Below are positions 30,850 to 40,945 of a DNA stretch of 64,000 nt, piece after piece; position 1 is the stretch's first letter; the number at the start of each line of letters is the position of its first letter. The translations under genes and the position numbers were made by a program. The DNA lies in contig NZ_JAMOIH010000016.1 of NCBI RefSeq assembly GCF_024448955.1, positions 57,808 through 121,807 on the forward strand, given 5' to 3'. Source of the DNA: Stutzerimonas stutzeri. GTDB lineage: Bacteria > Pseudomonadota > Gammaproteobacteria > Pseudomonadales > Pseudomonadaceae. The notes beneath the pieces were generated by a model. The model was not told the DNA's origin and did not search any database. It saw only the letters and a list, made by a program, of their open reading frames with translations.

Positions 30850-31492
30850 CGCCTGTCGCCTGCTGGCCGGCCTCGGTGTCCTTGGCGCGCGCGACGACTT
30901 CGCCCCAGCCGTCGATGGTCTTGTCCAGATCACCACCATTTTTCTGCATGGTGTCGGCGAACTGGTCACGGAACAGCTTGCCGATATTGATGCCGTTGAT
31001 GATTACGTTGCGCACCCGCCATTCGCCGCCCTGATTGACCATGGTGTACGACACCGGATAGATCTCACCCTGGCGACCGGTTACTTCCATACCAACGCTG
31101 GTGCGCTCGGCGTCCTGCTTGCCACTGGCCGGCAGCACTCGAATCTGCTGATTGTTGTATTCCAGCAGAGCGTTGCCGTAGAACTGCATAAGGCTGCGTT
31201 TGAAGTTTTCCTGGAAGCGGGTCATCTGCTCCGGGCTGGCGCTTCGCGAGTACTTCACGGTCATGATGCTGCGCGAAATCCCTTCGGCATCGACCACCGG
31301 ACCGAGGATATTGTTGAGGGACTCGTAAAAAGCATTCGGGTCCTGCCGGTACTGATCCTTATTGGCTTGGAGGTCGGCGAGCAACTCGTCGGTGGTCTTC
31401 TGGATCACTTCGTGAGCACTCGGGGCCGCCAGAGCCAGCATAGGCAGGGCGGTCAGCAATACCAGCAAACTGCGACGCAGGGCATTCATCAT
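30842..31492 (-). CDS. mlaC: Periplasmic phospholipid-binding protein MlaC
   Basis: Shuttle that carries phospholipids across the periplasm between the outer-membrane MlaA complex and MlaFEDB. The 216-residue product has a Sec signal peptide (LLVLLTALPMLALAAPSA) and the MlaC/Ttg2D fold, with ILGPVVDAEGISRSIMTVKY and the late motif GGEWRVRNVIINGINIG. The start was set at ATG 31492, with GAGG nine bases upstream; an in-frame GTG at 31507 overlaps the mlaD end. Confidence 0.94.
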   Translation of the reverse strand: MMNALRRSLLVLLTALPMLALAAPSAHEVIQKTTDELLADLQANKDQYRQDPNAFYESLNNILGPVVDAEGISRSIMTVKYSRSASPEQMTRFQENFKRSLMQFYGNALLEYNNQQIRVLPASGKQDAERTSVGMEVTGRQGEIYPVSYTMVNQGGEWRVRNVIINGINIGKLFRDQFADTMQKNGGDLDKTIDGWGEVVARAKDTEAGQQATGDE

Positions 31493-31503
31493 GGGGATGT
31501 ACC

Positions 31504-31962
31504 TCACTCTTTATTGACCGAATTGAGCAAAAATTTGCCGATCAGATCTTCCAGCACCAAGGAAGACTGAGTATCGCGAATCGTATCGCCGTCACCCAGG
31601 GTTTCCTCTTCGCCGCCGACACTGATGCCGATGTATTTTTCGCCCAGCAGGCCGGCGGTCAGAATCGACGCGGTGGAATCGATCGGCAGAATGTCGACGT
31701 CCTGCTGAACCTCCAGCGTGACACGCCCGGTATAGCTCTCACGATCCAGATCTATCGCCGTCACCTTGCCGATCGTCACGCCGGCCATGGTTACCTTGGA
31801 TCTGACACTCAGACCGGCAATATTGTCGAAATAAGCGTACAGCCGGTACGTTTCGGCGCTATCGACACTCAGGCCGCTGACCCGTAGCGACAGCAGGAGC
31901 AGGGCTAGGACGCCCGCCAAGAGGAACAGGCCAACACCAATTTCCAGGGTGCGGATACGCAT
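31504..31962 (-). CDS. mlaD: Lipid-transport MCE-domain protein MlaD
   Basis: Inner-membrane-anchored MCE protein that forms a hexameric ring on MlaE and passes lipids to MlaC. The 152-residue product has one N-terminal transmembrane helix (GLFLLAGVLALLLLSLRV) and one MCE domain (YRLYAYFDNIAGLSVRSKV; AGVTIGKVTAIDLD; GLLGEKYIGISVGG). The ATG 31962 overlaps the mlaE stop. Confidence 0.96.
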   Translation of the reverse strand: MRIRTLEIGVGLFLLAGVLALLLLSLRVSGLSVDSAETYRLYAYFDNIAGLSVRSKVTMAGVTIGKVTAIDLDRESYTGRVTLEVQQDVDILPIDSTASILTAGLLGEKYIGISVGGEEETLGDGDTIRDTQSSLVLEDLIGKFLLNSVNKE

Positions 31963-32759
31963 CAAAAATCTCCAAACATCAACGCGGTCAGAATAAAGTC
32001 GAGGCCGAGCACGGCCAGCGAGGCGTAGACCACCGTTCGGGTGGTGGCACGACTGATACCTTCGGAGGTGGGCTCGCAGTCATAGCCCTGGAACACTGCA
32101 ATCCAGGTCACCACGACAGCGAACACCATGCTCTTGATAACGCCATTGAGCACGTCCGAAGTGAAGACAACACTGTTCTGCATATTGGCCCAGAACGAGC
32201 CTTCGTAGACGCCGAGCCAGTCCACGGCAACCATCGCACCACCCCAGATACCGACCACGTTGAAAATGACGGTCAGCAACGGCAGGGAAATGAAGCCGGC
32301 CCACAACCGTGGCGCGACGATGTATTTCAGCGGATCGACACCGATCATTTCCAGGCTGGACAGCTGCTCGGTGGATTTCATGTTGCCGATCTCGGCAGCC
32401 AACGCAGACCCGGCACGACCGGCAAACAGCAGCGCGGTAACCACCGGGCCCAGTTCGCGCAGTAGCGTCAGGGCGACCATCTGCCCCACCGCCTGTTCGG
32501 AACCGTAGCTGCTGAGAATGCTATAGCCCTGCAACGCCAGCACCATACCGATAAAGATGCCGGACACCACTACGATCGCCAGCGACAGCACGCCAACCGA
32601 ATAGAGCTGCCGGACCAGCAAAGAGAAACGGTTATCCAGCCCACTGGGACCGAACAGCGCGTGGAACAGGAACAACGTTGCGCGCCCCTGCGCCGCGACC
32701 ACATTCATCCCGGCCTCGCCGAAAATCCGGACTCGCTCGATCAAAGAACGCTTACGCAT
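31962..32759 (-). CDS. mlaE: Phospholipid ABC transporter permease MlaE
   Basis: Membrane permease of MlaFEDB. The 265-residue product has the MlaE/YrbE core: [60 protein letters not shown] and [20 protein letters not shown]. These are the conserved permease signatures, with five or six membrane segments. The start was set at ATG 32759 ([10 protein letters not shown]), with GCGAGG upstream; ATG 32762 directly precedes it. Overlaps mlaF by eight bases. Confidence 0.96.
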   Translation of the reverse strand: MRKRSLIERVRIFGEAGMNVVAAQGRATLFLFHALFGPSGLDNRFSLLVRQLYSVGVLSLAIVVVSGIFIGMVLALQGYSILSSYGSEQAVGQMVALTLLRELGPVVTALLFAGRAGSALAAEIGNMKSTEQLSSLEMIGVDPLKYIVAPRLWAGFISLPLLTVIFNVVGIWGGAMVAVDWLGVYEGSFWANMQNSVVFTSDVLNGVIKSMVFAVVVTWIAVFQGYDCEPTSEGISRATTRTVVYASLAVLGLDFILTALMFGDF

Positions 32760-33567
32760 CATGGCCTCGCAACAAATCCTCGGCATAGGCCGGCGCCGGA
32801 AAATGAAAAGGCACCGGACCATCCGCCGCGCCTCGCATGAATTGCTGGATACGCGGGTTCACGGAATCGCGCAACTCGGCCGGCGTGCCCTGCCCCAGCA
32901 CCTGCCCATCGCCGACGACATAGATGTAGTCGGCGATGCTGGAGGTTTCGGCCAAGTCATGGGAAACCACGATACTGGTGATGCCCAGCGCATCGTTGAG
33001 CAGACGAATCAGCTGCACCAGCACGCCCATGGCGATCGGGTCCTGGCCGGCGAAAGGTTCGTCGTACATGAGGATCTGCGGATCCAGCGCAATCGCTCGC
33101 GCCAACGCCACGCGACGCTTCATGCCGCCGGACAATTCATCGGGCATCAGCTCCACCGCACCGCGCAAACCCACCGCCTGCAGTTTCATCAGAACGATGT
33201 CGCGAATCATCTCTTCCGGCAGCTTTGTATGCACCCGCAGCGGGAAGGCGACGTTCTCGAAGACATCGAGATCGGTGAACAGCGCACCGCTTTGGAACAG
33301 CACGCCCATCTGCTTGCGCATGTCGAACAACTCGCGGCGCGACAGCGTGGGCAGGTTAGTGCCGGCCACCCAGACTTCACCGCTGGTCGGCTTGAGCTGA
33401 GCGGCGATCAGGCGCAGCAGCGTGGTCTTACCGCAGCCGGACGGGCCCATGATGGCCGTCACCTTGCCTCGCGGTATGACGATATCGACATTATTGAAAA
33501 TGCTCCGCTCGCCGCGCTTGAAGGTGACCCCCTTCAGCTCGACGGCGTTAGCGTTGGCGGCGCTCAT
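32752..33567 (-). CDS. mlaF: Phospholipid ABC transporter ATPase MlaF
   Basis: Cytoplasmic ATPase that drives MlaFEDB. The 271-residue ABC protein has Walker [16 protein letters not shown] (near residue 41), the Q-loop [10 protein letters not shown], signature [20 protein letters not shown], Walker [14 protein letters not shown] and switch [20 protein letters not shown]. The start was set at ATG 33567 ([12 protein letters not shown]), preceded by AAGGAGAT; the longer open frame upstream crosses the divergent promoter region. First gene of mlaFEDCB-psiE, divergent from kdsD. Confidence 0.97.
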   Translation of the reverse strand: MSAANANAVELKGVTFKRGERSIFNNVDIVIPRGKVTAIMGPSGCGKTTLLRLIAAQLKPTSGEVWVAGTNLPTLSRRELFDMRKQMGVLFQSGALFTDLDVFENVAFPLRVHTKLPEEMIRDIVLMKLQAVGLRGAVELMPDELSGGMKRRVALARAIALDPQILMYDEPFAGQDPIAMGVLVQLIRLLNDALGITSIVVSHDLAETSSIADYIYVVGDGQVLGQGTPAELRDSVNPRIQQFMRGAADGPVPFHFPAPAYAEDLLRGHDA

Positions 33568-33790
33568 CGGATCTCCTTGGATACGGTCTGCAAATCTGAC
33601 GCCCTCCGATGTTTCGGAGATACTTCGCAGAGCCGTTTTGGCGGCGCGAACTATAGCACCGCGCCAGAAGCCTCCCAAGCCAGCGTCTGTATCGGCACAT
33701 GAGCGAGCGCACATTCGTTCAGCTTGAGTTCAGCTGGAAAGACGACGATCCACTCGAAAGCTTTTCGGTGAGCGGCGATGGGTTTGCCGC

Positions 33791-33796
33791 TATAAT
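33791..33796 (+). promoter_or_regulatory. Possible -10 box for kdsD-lpt operon
   Basis: Consensus TATAAT, 32 bases ahead of the kdsD ATG, in the 260-base mlaF/kdsD divergent gap. The -35 region is weak. Confidence 0.4.
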
Positions 33797-33827
33797 CCCG
33801 CGTTTTCATTCAGGCGATGAAACAGAC

Positions 33828-34802
33828 ATGAATCAGAGCAGCCAGCTGATCGAGACTGCCCAGCGCACCATCCGCATGGAAATTGAAGCGGTCGAGCAAC
33901 TCAAGGCCCGCATCGATGAACAGTTCGTCAAGGCGTGCGAGCTCATCCTCCAGTGCAAGGGCCGCGTCGTCGTGGTCGGCATGGGCAAGTCCGGGCATAT
34001 CGGCAACAAGATTGCCGCCACGCTCGCCAGCACCGGCACCACGGCATTCTTCGTTCATCCGGCCGAAGCCAGCCATGGCGACATGGGCATGATCACCCGC
34101 GATGACGTCGTGCTGGCCCTGTCCAACTCGGGCACCACCAACGAGATCGTGACACTGCTGCCGCTGATCAAACGCCTCGGTATTACCTTGATCAGCATGA
34201 CTGGCAATCCCGAGTCGGTGCTCGCAAAAGCGGCAGCGGTCAACCTCGACGCGAGCGTAGCCATCGAAGCTTGCCCGCTAAATCTCGCGCCCACCTCCTC
34301 GACCACCGTCAGCCTGGTACTCGGTGACGCCCTGGCGATCGCCCTGCTCGAAGCGCGCGGATTCACCGCCGAGGATTTCGCCTTCTCGCACCCAGGCGGC
34401 GCGCTCGGCAGGCGCCTGCTACTCAAGGTCGAACACGTCATGCACGCAGGCGACCGCCTGCCCCAGGTCATACGCGGCACACCACTACGCGAAGCATTGC
34501 TGGAAATGACGCAGAAAGGGCTCGGCATGACGGCGGTAGTGGAAGCCGATGGCGGTCTGGCCGGTATATTCACTGACGGCGACCTGCGCCGTACGCTGGA
34601 CAAGGGAGTCGACGTGCGTCAGGCCAGCATCGATCAGGTCATGACCATCCACGGCAAGACCGCCAGCGCCGATATGCTTGCGGCCGAAGCCCTGAAAATA
34701 ATGGAAGACAATAAGATCAACGCGCTGGTGGTGGTCGATGACAATGACCGACCTATCGGCGCGCTGAACATGCATGATCTGTTGCGCGCAGGAGTGATGT
34801 AA
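33828..34802 (+). CDS. kdsD: D-arabinose-5-phosphate isomerase
   Basis: Makes arabinose 5-phosphate from ribulose 5-phosphate, the first step toward KDO for LPS. The 324-residue product has an N-terminal SIS domain (GRVVVVGMGKSGHIGNKIAATLASTG, seen in parts; SNSGTTNEI) and two CBS domains from about residue 205 (VMHAGDRLPQVI; GIFTDGDLRRTLDKG; MHDLLRAGVM). The start was set at ATG 33828 (MNQSSQLIE), just after a TATAAT; an upstream in-frame extension would cross that promoter. It abuts kdsC with no gap. Confidence 0.96.
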   Translation: MNQSSQLIETAQRTIRMEIEAVEQLKARIDEQFVKACELILQCKGRVVVVGMGKSGHIGNKIAATLASTGTTAFFVHPAEASHGDMGMITRDDVVLALSNSGTTNEIVTLLPLIKRLGITLISMTGNPESVLAKAAAVNLDASVAIEACPLNLAPTSSTTVSLVLGDALAIALLEARGFTAEDFAFSHPGGALGRRLLLKVEHVMHAGDRLPQVIRGTPLREALLEMTQKGLGMTAVVEADGGLAGIFTDGDLRRTLDKGVDVRQASIDQVMTIHGKTASADMLAAEALKIMEDNKINALVVVDDNDRPIGALNMHDLLRAGVM

Positions 34803-35324
34803 GTGAACGATCTACTGCGGCGCGCCCGTGACATTCGCCTGGCCATTTTCGATGTCGATGGCGTGCTCACGGACGGCAAGCTGTACTTTCTCGCCGACGG
34901 CAGCGAATTCAAGACGTTCAACACGCTCGACGGTCATGGCATCAAGATGCTGATCAATTCCGGCGTACGTACCGCGATCATCAGCGGTCGCAAAACACCC
35001 GTGGTTGAGCGCCGCGCACAGAACCTCGGCATCCAGCATCTGTATCAGGGACGCGAGGACAAACTGGTGGTCCTCGATGAACTGCTCGCCGAACTCGGGC
35101 TCGACTACGCTGAAGTGGCCTATCTGGGCGATGACTTGCCGGACCTGCCGGTGATCCGCAGGGTCGGCCTGGGAATGGCCGTCGCCAGCGCCAATACCTT
35201 CGTCCGCGATCATGCTCACGGCGTAACCAGCGCCCGCGGCGGCGAAGGTGCTGCGCGCGAGTTCTGCGAACTGATCATGCGCGCCCAGGGCAGCCTCGAA
35301 GCTGCCCAGGCCGCCTATCTCTAG
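34803..35324 (+). CDS. kdsC: 3-deoxy-D-manno-octulosonate 8-phosphate phosphatase
   Basis: HAD-family phosphatase that releases KDO from KDO 8-phosphate. The 173-residue product has the nucleophile motif LAIFDVDGVLTDGKLYF (Asp near residue 19), Ser/Thr motif AIISGRKTPVVERRA, Lys in GREDKLVVLDEL and Asp pair AYLGDDLPDLPVI. It is a C0-type HAD without a cap and forms tetramers in relatives. The start is GTG 34803, immediately after the kdsD stop. Confidence 0.96.
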   Translation: MNDLLRRARDIRLAIFDVDGVLTDGKLYFLADGSEFKTFNTLDGHGIKMLINSGVRTAIISGRKTPVVERRAQNLGIQHLYQGREDKLVVLDELLAELGLDYAEVAYLGDDLPDLPVIRRVGLGMAVASANTFVRDHAHGVTSARGGEGAAREFCELIMRAQGSLEAAQAAYL

Positions 35325-35332
35325 AGGTTCCA

Positions 35333-35905
35333 ATGCTGAGCAGAATCCGCCTCCCTGCCGTCCTGCTGCTAATTGCGCTGTTACTGGTCGCTGTCGGCTA
35401 CTGGAACATTCGCCCCGAAAGCTTTATGCAGGAAGCCCCGGTGACACAGGGCGAGACATCACCGATCGACTTTTACGTCATCAACTCGCGAACCGTGCAG
35501 TATCAACCGGATGGCAAGCGCAACTACGTGTTGTTCTCCGAGAAGGTCGAGCACGTCAAGGCCAGCGATATCAGCCTGCTGACCCGCCCCGATCTACGCT
35601 CCTATCGGGGCGCTGAGCTGCCGTGGCATGTCACCAGCGAGCGTGGAGAAGTCGGCCCGAAGGGCGAGGAAGTCGAGCTGATCAATAACGTCAGGATCGA
35701 ACGCAACGACGCCGAGGGACGTCCAACGATCGTCACCACCAGCCGGATGACTGTGCTCCCCGAGAAGGATTATGCCGAGACCCGCCAACCCGTTAGAATC
35801 GTCGCCGCGAACGGCGTGACGACCGCCACGGGCATGAAAGCGTATCTGAATGAAGGCAGGATGCTCCTGCTATCCAATGTAAGAGGCCAGCATGAGCTGC
35901 GTTAA
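35333..35905 (+). CDS. lptC: LPS export protein LptC
   Basis: Single-pass inner-membrane protein that receives LPS from LptB2FG and passes it to LptA. The 190-residue product has an N-terminal transmembrane helix (IRLPAVLLLIALLLVAVGYW) and a periplasmic OstA-like beta-jellyroll (about residues 40-185: GAELPWHVTSERGEVGPKGE; VELINNVRIERNDAEG). Eight bases after kdsC; its end overlaps lptA by 14 bases. Confidence 0.94.
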   Translation: MLSRIRLPAVLLLIALLLVAVGYWNIRPESFMQEAPVTQGETSPIDFYVINSRTVQYQPDGKRNYVLFSEKVEHVKASDISLLTRPDLRSYRGAELPWHVTSERGEVGPKGEEVELINNVRIERNDAEGRPTIVTTSRMTVLPEKDYAETRQPVRIVAANGVTTATGMKAYLNEGRMLLLSNVRGQHELR

Positions 35906-36440
35906 GACTCTCCCCCTCCTGATCGGCTTGAGCATCTTTCTGCTCGGCACGACCGCACATGCGCTTCCCGAAGACCGCAACCAGCCGATCCGTGTCCAGG
36001 CGGATACCGCGGAACTCGACGATCGACAGGGCGTGGCCGTATATCGCGGCGATGTGGTGATCACTCAGGGCACCATGAAAATCACCGGCGATACGGTAAC
36101 GATCACCCAGGATGAAAATGGTGATGTAGAGGTATTCACCTCTATCGGCAAGCCCGCCTACTACGAGCAGAAACCTGCGGTAGACAAGGAAATCGTCAAG
36201 GCTTACGGCCTGACCATCCAGTATTTCGCAGCCAACGAGCGCATCGTCCTGATCGACCAGGCGAAAGTCGTTCAGGAAGGCAATACCTTCGAAGGCGAAA
36301 AGATCGTCTATGACACTCAGCGGCAGATCGTCAACGCCGGCCGTGCGACCGATACCGATGTCACCACGCCGCGCCCACGCGTGGACATGGTCATCCAGCC
36401 GCGCAAGAAAGATCAGCCGGCAGCGGAGCAGACCGAGTAA
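35892..36440 (+). CDS. lptA: LPS transport periplasmic protein LptA
   Basis: Periplasmic bridge protein that polymerises between LptC and LptD to carry LPS. The 182-residue product has a Sec signal peptide ([20 protein letters not shown]) and the OstA domain ([59 protein letters not shown]). Overlaps lptC by 14 bases and lptB by one base. Confidence 0.95.
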   Translation: MSCVKTLPLLIGLSIFLLGTTAHALPEDRNQPIRVQADTAELDDRQGVAVYRGDVVITQGTMKITGDTVTITQDENGDVEVFTSIGKPAYYEQKPAVDKEIVKAYGLTIQYFAANERIVLIDQAKVVQEGNTFEGEKIVYDTQRQIVNAGRATDTDVTTPRPRVDMVIQPRKKDQPAAEQTE

Positions 36441-37165
36441 TGGCGACCCTCAAGGCCCAGCATCTGGCGAAGAGTTACAAGAGCCGCCAAGTCGTGCGTG
36501 ATGTAAGCCTGTCCATTGGAAGCGGACAGATCGTCGGTCTGCTGGGGCCGAACGGCGCCGGGAAGACCACCTGTTTCTACATGATCGTCGGACTGGTAAA
36601 GGCCGATCAGGGGCGCGTGCTGATCGACGAGCAGGATGTCACGCATCTGCCCATGCACGGTCGTGCTCGGGCTGGTATCGGTTATTTGCCGCAGGAAGCG
36701 TCCATCTTTCGCAAGCTGTCGGTAACCGACAACATCATGGCGATCCTGGAAACCCGCAAGGACCTCGATCGCAACGGACGTCAGCAAGCGCTTGAAGGGC
36801 TCTTACAGGAATTTCACATCCACCACATCCGAGACAGCCTCGGCATGAGTCTCTCGGGTGGCGAGCGGCGGCGCGTCGAAATTGCTCGCGCCCTGGCCAC
36901 CACCCCCAAGTTCATTCTTCTAGATGAGCCGTTTGCAGGAGTCGACCCTATTTCGGTCGGCGACATCAAACAGATCATTCATCACCTCAAGGCCAAAGGC
37001 ATCGGCGTACTCATCACCGACCACAACGTACGCGAGACACTGGACATCTGCGAAACCGCCTACATCGTCAACGACGGCCAATTGATCGCCGAAGGTGACG
37101 CCGAGACGATCCTGGCCAATCAGCTGGTCAAGGAAGTTTACCTCGGGCACGAATTCCGTCTCTGA
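36440..37165 (+). CDS. lptB: LPS export ABC transporter ATPase LptB
   Basis: ATPase of the LptB2FG extractor that lifts LPS out of the inner membrane. The 241-residue product shows Walker [21 protein letters not shown] (near residue 37), Q-loop [13 protein letters not shown], signature [18 protein letters not shown], Walker [17 protein letters not shown] and His switch [13 protein letters not shown]. Last gene of kdsDC-lptCAB, followed by rpoN after about 150 bases. Confidence 0.97.
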   Translation: MATLKAQHLAKSYKSRQVVRDVSLSIGSGQIVGLLGPNGAGKTTCFYMIVGLVKADQGRVLIDEQDVTHLPMHGRARAGIGYLPQEASIFRKLSVTDNIMAILETRKDLDRNGRQQALEGLLQEFHIHHIRDSLGMSLSGGERRRVEIARALATTPKFILLDEPFAGVDPISVGDIKQIIHHLKAKGIGVLITDHNVRETLDICETAYIVNDGQLIAEGDAETILANQLVKEVYLGHEFRL

Positions 37166-37225
37166 TGCCATTTTTTTCCACTGAGACAGTCGCCCAGGGC
37201 TAGGCAAAGGCTTCGTTGGCAGGCA

Positions 37226-37231
37226 TATAAT
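37226..37231 (+). promoter_or_regulatory. Possible -10 box for rpoN
   Basis: Consensus TATAAT (GGCATATAATTTGC) in the lptB-rpoN gap, 84 bases before the rpoN ATG. No convincing -35. Confidence 0.35.
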
Positions 37232-37314
37232 TTGCTTACATTGGCGCCTGCCAGCGCCAGCGAAATCGGAACAGGCGCGGTTGCGCCGGCAAACAAGGTT
37301 CGAAGTCCTCTGCC

Positions 37315-38823
37315 ATGAAACCATCGCTAGTCCTGAAGATGGGCCAGCAGCTGACGATGACACCGCAGCTGCAACAAGCCATACGATTGCTCCAGCTATC
37401 CACGCTCGATCTCCAGCAGGAGATACAGGAAGCGCTGGATTCCAATCCTATGCTCGAGCGTGAGGAGGACGGAGAGGATTTCGATCACTCCGATCCGATG
37501 GCCGAGTCGATCGAGAAGAAGCCGGAAAGCACGCCGACCGAACAGAGCGAGCCTGACAATCACTACGAGGAACCCATCAACACGGTGGAGAATTTCGAGG
37601 AAGGCGATTGGGGTGACCGTATTCCCGATGAGCTTCCGGTGGACACCGCCTGGGAAGACATCTACCAGACGAGCGCCAGCAGCCTGCCCAGCAGCGATGA
37701 TGACGAATGGGATTTCACCACCCGAACCTCAGCCGGTGAAAGCCTGCAGAGCCACTTGCTCTGGCAGCTCAATCTTGCACCGATGAGCGATACGGACCGT
37801 CTTATCGCCGCCACCTTGATCGATTGCATCAACCCCCAGGGCTACCTCGACGAAACTCTCGAGGAAGTACTCGAGTCGTTCGATCCCGAGCTGGAAATCG
37901 AACTCGACGAGGTCGAAGTGGTGCTGCGCCGCATTCAACAGTTCGAGCCAGCCGGCATCGGTGCACGCGACTTGCGCGAATGCCTGCTACTGCAACTGCG
38001 TCAACTGCCGGAGCGGACGCCATGGTTAGTCGAAGCCGTGCGGCTGGTCAGCGACCATCTGGATATCCTCGGCAGCCGCGACTACAGCTTGCTGATGCGC
38101 CGCATGAAGCTCAAAGAAGACGAGCTCCGTCAGGTCATCGACCTGATCCAGACACTCAATCCTCGGCCCGGCTCGCAGATCGAAGCGAGCGAGCCGGAGT
38201 ACGTCGTGCCCGACGTGATCGTGCGCAAGCATAATGGTCGCTGGCTGGTCGAACTGAACCAGGAGGCAATGCCCCGCCTGCGTGTAAACGCTCAATATGC
38301 GGGCTTCGTCAAACGCGCCGACGCCAGCGCCGACAACACCTTTATGCGCAATCAGCTGCAGGAGGCGCGCTGGTTCATCAAGAGCTTGCTCAGCCGCAAC
38401 GAGACGCTGATGAAGGTCGCCACGCAGATCGTCGAACATCAACGCGGCTTCTTCGAGCACGGCGATGAAGCGATGAAACCGCTGGTGCTGCACGACATCG
38501 CTGAGGCGGTAGGCATGCATGAATCGACCATCTCACGGGTCACCACTCAGAAATACATGCACACGCCACGCGGCATCTACGAGCTGAAGTACTTCTTCTC
38601 CAGCCATGTCAGTACGGCGGAGGGCGGCGAGTGCTCTTCTACCGCTATCCGGGCGATCCTGAAAAAGCTGGTGGCCGCGGAAAACCCGAAAAAGCCATTG
38701 AGCGACAGCAAGATCGCTGGTTTACTGGAGGCACAGGGGATTCAAGTTGCACGCCGTACCGTCGCCAAATACCGCGAATCACTCGGTATCGCACCATCCA
38801 GCGAACGTAAGCGGTTGATGTAA
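37315..38823 (+). CDS. rpoN: RNA polymerase sigma-54 factor
   Basis: Alternative sigma factor for -24/-12 promoters, needed for nitrogen metabolism, pili and flagella. The 502-residue product has the Gln/Leu-rich region I ([20 protein letters not shown]), an acidic region II (about residues 45-125), the core-binding region, the helix-turn-helix ([20 protein letters not shown]) and the RpoN box [10 protein letters not shown] near residue 483. The length is normal. A sigma-54 type promoter lies before pilA in this window. The cluster rpoN-hpf-ptsN-rapZ-ptsO is the classic one. Confidence 0.98.
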   Translation: MKPSLVLKMGQQLTMTPQLQQAIRLLQLSTLDLQQEIQEALDSNPMLEREEDGEDFDHSDPMAESIEKKPESTPTEQSEPDNHYEEPINTVENFEEGDWGDRIPDELPVDTAWEDIYQTSASSLPSSDDDEWDFTTRTSAGESLQSHLLWQLNLAPMSDTDRLIAATLIDCINPQGYLDETLEEVLESFDPELEIELDEVEVVLRRIQQFEPAGIGARDLRECLLLQLRQLPERTPWLVEAVRLVSDHLDILGSRDYSLLMRRMKLKEDELRQVIDLIQTLNPRPGSQIEASEPEYVVPDVIVRKHNGRWLVELNQEAMPRLRVNAQYAGFVKRADASADNTFMRNQLQEARWFIKSLLSRNETLMKVATQIVEHQRGFFEHGDEAMKPLVLHDIAEAVGMHESTISRVTTQKYMHTPRGIYELKYFFSSHVSTAEGGECSSTAIRAILKKLVAAENPKKPLSDSKIAGLLEAQGIQVARRTVAKYRESLGIAPSSERKRLM

Positions 38824-38891
38824 ATGTCAGGTCGATTTCTTCCGGTGACGGGTCATCCCGTCAATCGCACGTGGCAAAAAGGAGATGCAGT

Positions 38892-39200
38892 ATGCAAACC
38901 AACATCACTGGACTTCATCTGGAAATCACAGAAGCCCTGCGTAACTACGTCGAAGAGAAATTCAGCCGACTGGAACGGCATTTCGATCGCATCATTGCCG
39001 TCCAGGTGATCCTCCAAGTCGAAAAACTCAAGCAAAAAGCCGAAGCCACACTGCACGTCGCCGGACGCGAGGTCGTCGCCAATGCCGAGCATGAAGACAT
39101 GTACGCGGCCATCGATCTCCTTGCCGACAAGCTCGATCGGCAGCTCATCAAGCACAAAGAAAAACAGCTCGACCACAACCAGGGTGCAATAGCTCGCTAG
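38892..39200 (+). CDS. hpf: Ribosome hibernation-promoting factor, short form
   Basis: Binds the 30S decoding site in stationary phase and helps form inactive ribosome dimers. The 102-residue product is the S30AE domain only (ITGLHLEITEALRNYVEEKF; HVAGREVVANAEHEDMYAAI; ADKLDRQLIKHKEKQ), so it is the short HPF that in gammaproteobacteria works with RMF. The start was set at ATG 38892 (MQTNITG), with AAAGGAGA upstream; the in-frame codons before it are not conserved. Between rpoN and ptsN. Confidence 0.95.
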   Translation: MQTNITGLHLEITEALRNYVEEKFSRLERHFDRIIAVQVILQVEKLKQKAEATLHVAGREVVANAEHEDMYAAIDLLADKLDRQLIKHKEKQLDHNQGAIAR

Positions 39201-39206
39201 CCCATC

Positions 39207-39671
39207 ATGATCCGACTAGAAAACATCCTGACCCCCGCACGTTCCCTCGTGAACGTGCCGGGCGGCAGCAAGAAGCGCGTACTGGAACAGATCGCCAAGG
39301 TGCTTGGCCGAGACCTTCCAGATCTGGACTCTCAAACTATTTTCGAAAGCTTCATCGCCCGTGAAAAGCTCGGCTCGACCGGCTTCGGCAACGGGATCGC
39401 CATCCCTCACTGCCGCATGCCCGGCTGCACCTCGCCGCTCAGCGCGGTGCTGAGGCTGGATGATCCGGTGGATTTCGATGCCATCGACGGCGCTCCGGTC
39501 GATCTGTTGTTCGTCCTGCTCGTGCCGGAAGCGGCGACTGACGAACACCTCGAGCTGCTTCGCCAGATCGCCAGCATGCTCGACCGCGAAGACGTTCGCG
39601 AGCGTCTGCGCCAGGCCAGAACGGGACAGGATCTGTATCAGACCGTCGTTGATATTCAGAGCGGCCACTAG
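39207..39671 (+). CDS. ptsN: Nitrogen-PTS EIIA component PtsN
   Basis: Final phosphoryl carrier of the nitrogen-related PTS (PtsP-PtsO-PtsN), which regulates potassium uptake, carbon/nitrogen balance and other processes through its phosphorylation state rather than sugar transport. The 154-residue EIIA domain has the phospho-site His in GSTGFGNGIAIPHCRMPG (near residue 68), and PVDLLFVLLVPEAATDEHLE. Follows hpf after six bases. Confidence 0.96.
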   Translation: MIRLENILTPARSLVNVPGGSKKRVLEQIAKVLGRDLPDLDSQTIFESFIAREKLGSTGFGNGIAIPHCRMPGCTSPLSAVLRLDDPVDFDAIDGAPVDLLFVLLVPEAATDEHLELLRQIASMLDREDVRERLRQARTGQDLYQTVVDIQSGH

Positions 39672-39806
39672 CGGAAACCATCTCGCTGGCCCTGCGACGA
39701 GTGAGGAAAGAGACGTGTCCCTAACCTTGCACCAACCACCTCGACAGCACAGCGTGCAGCCAGGCTCATGCCAGCACGCTCGTATCCTGCCGGGCGTCGC
39801 GCCGCC

Positions 39807-40664
39807 ATGCGCCTGATCATCGTCAGCGGTCGCTCCGGGTCTGGCAAGAGCACCGCGCTCGACGTGCTCGAGGACAACGGCTTTTACTGCATCGACAACC
39901 TTCCCGCGGGACTGCTGCCGGAACTGGCGGAACGGGCATTGCTGCATACGGAGCTGATACAGCCGCAGGTTGCGGTATCCATCGATGCGCGCAACCTGCC
40001 CAGCCAGCTGAAGCGTTTTCCCGAGCTGCTCGAAGAAGCCCGTGCCCGGCATATCCAGTGTGACGTGCTGTACCTCGACGCCGCAGACGAGACACTGCTC
40101 AAGCGCTTCTCGGAAACCCGCCGGCGCCACCCGCTGACCAACCAGAATCGTTCGTTGGCCGAAGCTATCCGTGACGAGGAGCTGCTTCTGGCTCCCATCA
40201 TCGACCTCGCCGACCTCAAGGTCGACACGACGCATCTGAACCTCTATCAATTGCGTGACACGCTGAAGCTACGCCTGCTGAACAAGCCGGAACCGGGCAC
40301 GGCGTTTCTCTTCGAGTCCTTTGGATTCAAGCGTGGGATGCCGGTTGATGCCGACCTCGTGTTCGATGTGCGCTGCCTGCCGAATCCGTACTGGAAGGCC
40401 GATCTGCGCGATTTTTCCGGGCTGGACCAGCCCGTCATCGACTATCTCGCCACACAAGCGGATGTCGAAGAAATGTTTCAAGACATCTTCGCCTATTTGA
40501 GCAAATGGCTTCCGCGCTTCGCCGCCAGCAATCGCGCCTATGTCACGGTCGCCATCGGCTGCACCGGCGGGCACCACCGTTCGGTCTATCTGGCCGAGCG
40601 ACTCGGCCAGGCGCTGCGCGAACCTTTGAAGAATGTCCAGGTACGCCATCGCGACCTGGCTTAG
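39807..40664 (+). CDS. rapZ: RNase adapter protein RapZ (YvcJ family)
   Basis: P-loop protein that in E. coli delivers the sRNA GlmZ to RNase E and so controls GlmS (glucosamine-6-phosphate) synthesis. The 285-residue product has Walker [20 protein letters not shown] near residue 8 and a C-terminal domain ending [17 protein letters not shown], the conserved RNA/GlcN6P-binding part. The start was set at ATG 39807 (MRLIIVSG), because the 13 extra upstream codons are not conserved. GlmZ itself is not known in most Pseudomonas, so the target may differ. Confidence 0.95.
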   Translation: MRLIIVSGRSGSGKSTALDVLEDNGFYCIDNLPAGLLPELAERALLHTELIQPQVAVSIDARNLPSQLKRFPELLEEARARHIQCDVLYLDAADETLLKRFSETRRRHPLTNQNRSLAEAIRDEELLLAPIIDLADLKVDTTHLNLYQLRDTLKLRLLNKPEPGTAFLFESFGFKRGMPVDADLVFDVRCLPNPYWKADLRDFSGLDQPVIDYLATQADVEEMFQDIFAYLSKWLPRFAASNRAYVTVAIGCTGGHHRSVYLAERLGQALREPLKNVQVRHRDLA

Positions 40665-40672
40665 GACCCCAC

Positions 40673-40945
40673 ATGCCCTCGTGCGAAATCACCATCATCA
40701 ACAAGCTGGGCCTGCATGCCCGCGCAGCCGCCAAGTTCGTCGGCGTCGCCAACCGGTTTCCCTGCGACATCCGCATTGGCCGTTGTCCTGCCACCCTCGT
40801 TGATGGCAAAAGCATCATGGCGGTCATGATGCTAGCCGCCAGCAAGGGCACCAACCTGCACCTGCACACCGAGGGCGAGCAGGAGCAAGAGGCAGTCGAT
40901 GCGCTGATCGCACTGATCGAAGACTATTTCGAGGAAGGAGAATAG
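40673..40945 (+). CDS. ptsO: Nitrogen-PTS HPr-like phosphocarrier NPr
   Basis: Phosphocarrier between PtsP (EI-Ntr) and PtsN. The 90-residue HPr-fold protein has the active His in INKLGLHARAAAKFV (near residue 16) and the regulatory-type serine in DGKSIMAVMMLAAS (near residue 47). The start was set at ATG 40673 (MPSCEIT), eight bases past rapZ; a much longer frame overlapping rapZ is not real. The stop is immediately followed by tandem heptamers. Confidence 0.96.
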   Translation: MPSCEITIINKLGLHARAAAKFVGVANRFPCDIRIGRCPATLVDGKSIMAVMMLAASKGTNLHLHTEGEQEQEAVDALIALIEDYFEEGE